64,000 nt of DNA from Phascolarctobacterium sp. (GTDB taxonomy: Bacteria; Bacillota; Negativicutes; Acidaminococcales; Acidaminococcaceae), in contig QAMT01000004.1 in the NCBI GenBank assembly GCA_003150755.1, positions 1 to 64,000 of the forward strand. The letters run 5' to 3'. The position numbers and the translations under genes are program-made. Every line of letters starts with the position of its first letter. Position 1 is the first letter of the stretch. Positions 63,853-64,000 of the stretch are shown here, in pieces. The notes beneath the pieces were generated by a model. The model did not search any database. It saw only the letters and a list, made by a program, of their open reading frames with translations, and was not told where the DNA came from.

Positions 63853-64000
63853 ATGAATTTAAGAAAATTAGCTTTGTGCGCAGTTGCCGGTGTAATGGCA
63901 GCCTCTATGATTTTCACCGCAGGCTGCGGCGGCGACGGAAAAAGCGATAAAAAAGTCCTGAAAGTTGGCATGGAATGTGCATACGCTCCGTACAACTGGT
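63853..64000 (+). CDS. ABC transporter substrate-binding lipoprotein (3' partial)
   Basis: First 49 codons only. A lipoprotein signal peptide with lipobox TAGC (Cys about residue 25) is followed by a flexible GGDGKSDKK linker and KVLKVGMECAYAPYNW, the typical beginning of a polar amino-acid-binding protein (SBP family 3). It would be anchored to the membrane and feed an ABC importer encoded beyond the window. AGGAAGGTG lies upstream of the ATG. Confidence 0.85.
   Translation, partial: MNLRKLALCAVAGVMAASMIFTAGCGGDGKSDKKVLKVGMECAYAPYNW

Noticed and set aside
1..64000. CRISPR array or prophage
   Set aside because: No regularly spaced direct repeats with spacers and no run of phage structural genes; the tail-fibre-like gene at 39192 lies inside an insertion sequence.

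Overview
The window looks like a chromosomal segment of a strictly anaerobic, diderm Firmicute of the Negativicutes, most likely an Acidaminococcaceae member close to Phascolarctobacterium. That assignment is inference from gene content. The left end encodes a complete succinate-to-propionate module with a Na+-pumping biotin-dependent methylmalonyl-CoA decarboxylase and three dicarboxylate carriers. Ribosomal and division genes are Firmicute-like, yet an LptA-like periplasmic protein implies an outer membrane. Rubredoxin and flavoprotein genes fit an anaerobe. No rRNA, CRISPR array or prophage was seen.

Layout. 1-10142: methylmalonyl-CoA pathway (B12 mutase end, meaB, epimerase, mmdA, short mmdD, mmdC, mmdB, a 41-residue OadG-like membrane peptide), then three tandem MatC-like dicarboxylate carriers of identical length. 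10402-12801: a type III CoA-transferase and two uncharacterised small genes. 12917-21592: radC and the elongasome operon mreBCD-mrdA-rodA, continuing into a B12-binding radical SAM protein and its DUF2344 partner. 21638-22282: a flavin reductase-rubredoxin fusion. 22435-31132: an AT-rich type I restriction-modification island with hsdM, one intact hsdS, a tyrosine recombinase, a second hsdS split into a sense half and an inverted half, a nuclease-fold gene and hsdR. 31216-38897: a stalk-domain protein, a CcpN-like regulator with the PPDK regulatory protein, an LptA-like protein, then dgt-dnaG-rpoD. 38955-41207: a CAU-anticodon tRNA whose terminator is interrupted by a 2.1-kb ISL3-family element carrying a passenger gene. 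41336-47018: ferritin, infC-rpmI-rplT with an attenuator, a DUF401 transporter divergent from a LysR regulator, a DUF2284 protein and xthA. 47037-53979: uvrB-uvrA-uvrC and rubredoxin. 53980-54739: a long gene-free stretch full of palindromes. 54740-63749: a CoA-disulfide-reductase/rhodanese fusion, the purE-purF-purM-purN-purH(short)-purD operon and guaB. The window ends inside an ABC transporter lipoprotein.

How the genes work together. Dicarboxylate carriers would import succinate; a CoA-transferase (possibly the type III enzyme here) activates it; the B12 mutase and epimerase make (S)-methylmalonyl-CoA; MmdABCD decarboxylates it to propionyl-CoA while exporting Na+.

The most notable system is the restriction island. 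Four exact copies of a 13-bp sequence, alternating in orientation, sit at the same codons in the middle of both hsdS genes and just beyond the 3' half of each. A recombinase gene lies between the two loci. Every exchange keeps the reading frame, so the locus should switch DNA-recognition specificity. Other points of interest are the split decarboxylase delta subunit, an infC gene that appears to start with AUA, a PPDK-regulator gene with no standard start near its RBS, the IS with a passenger gene, and the cloverleaf-like palindromic element before 54740.
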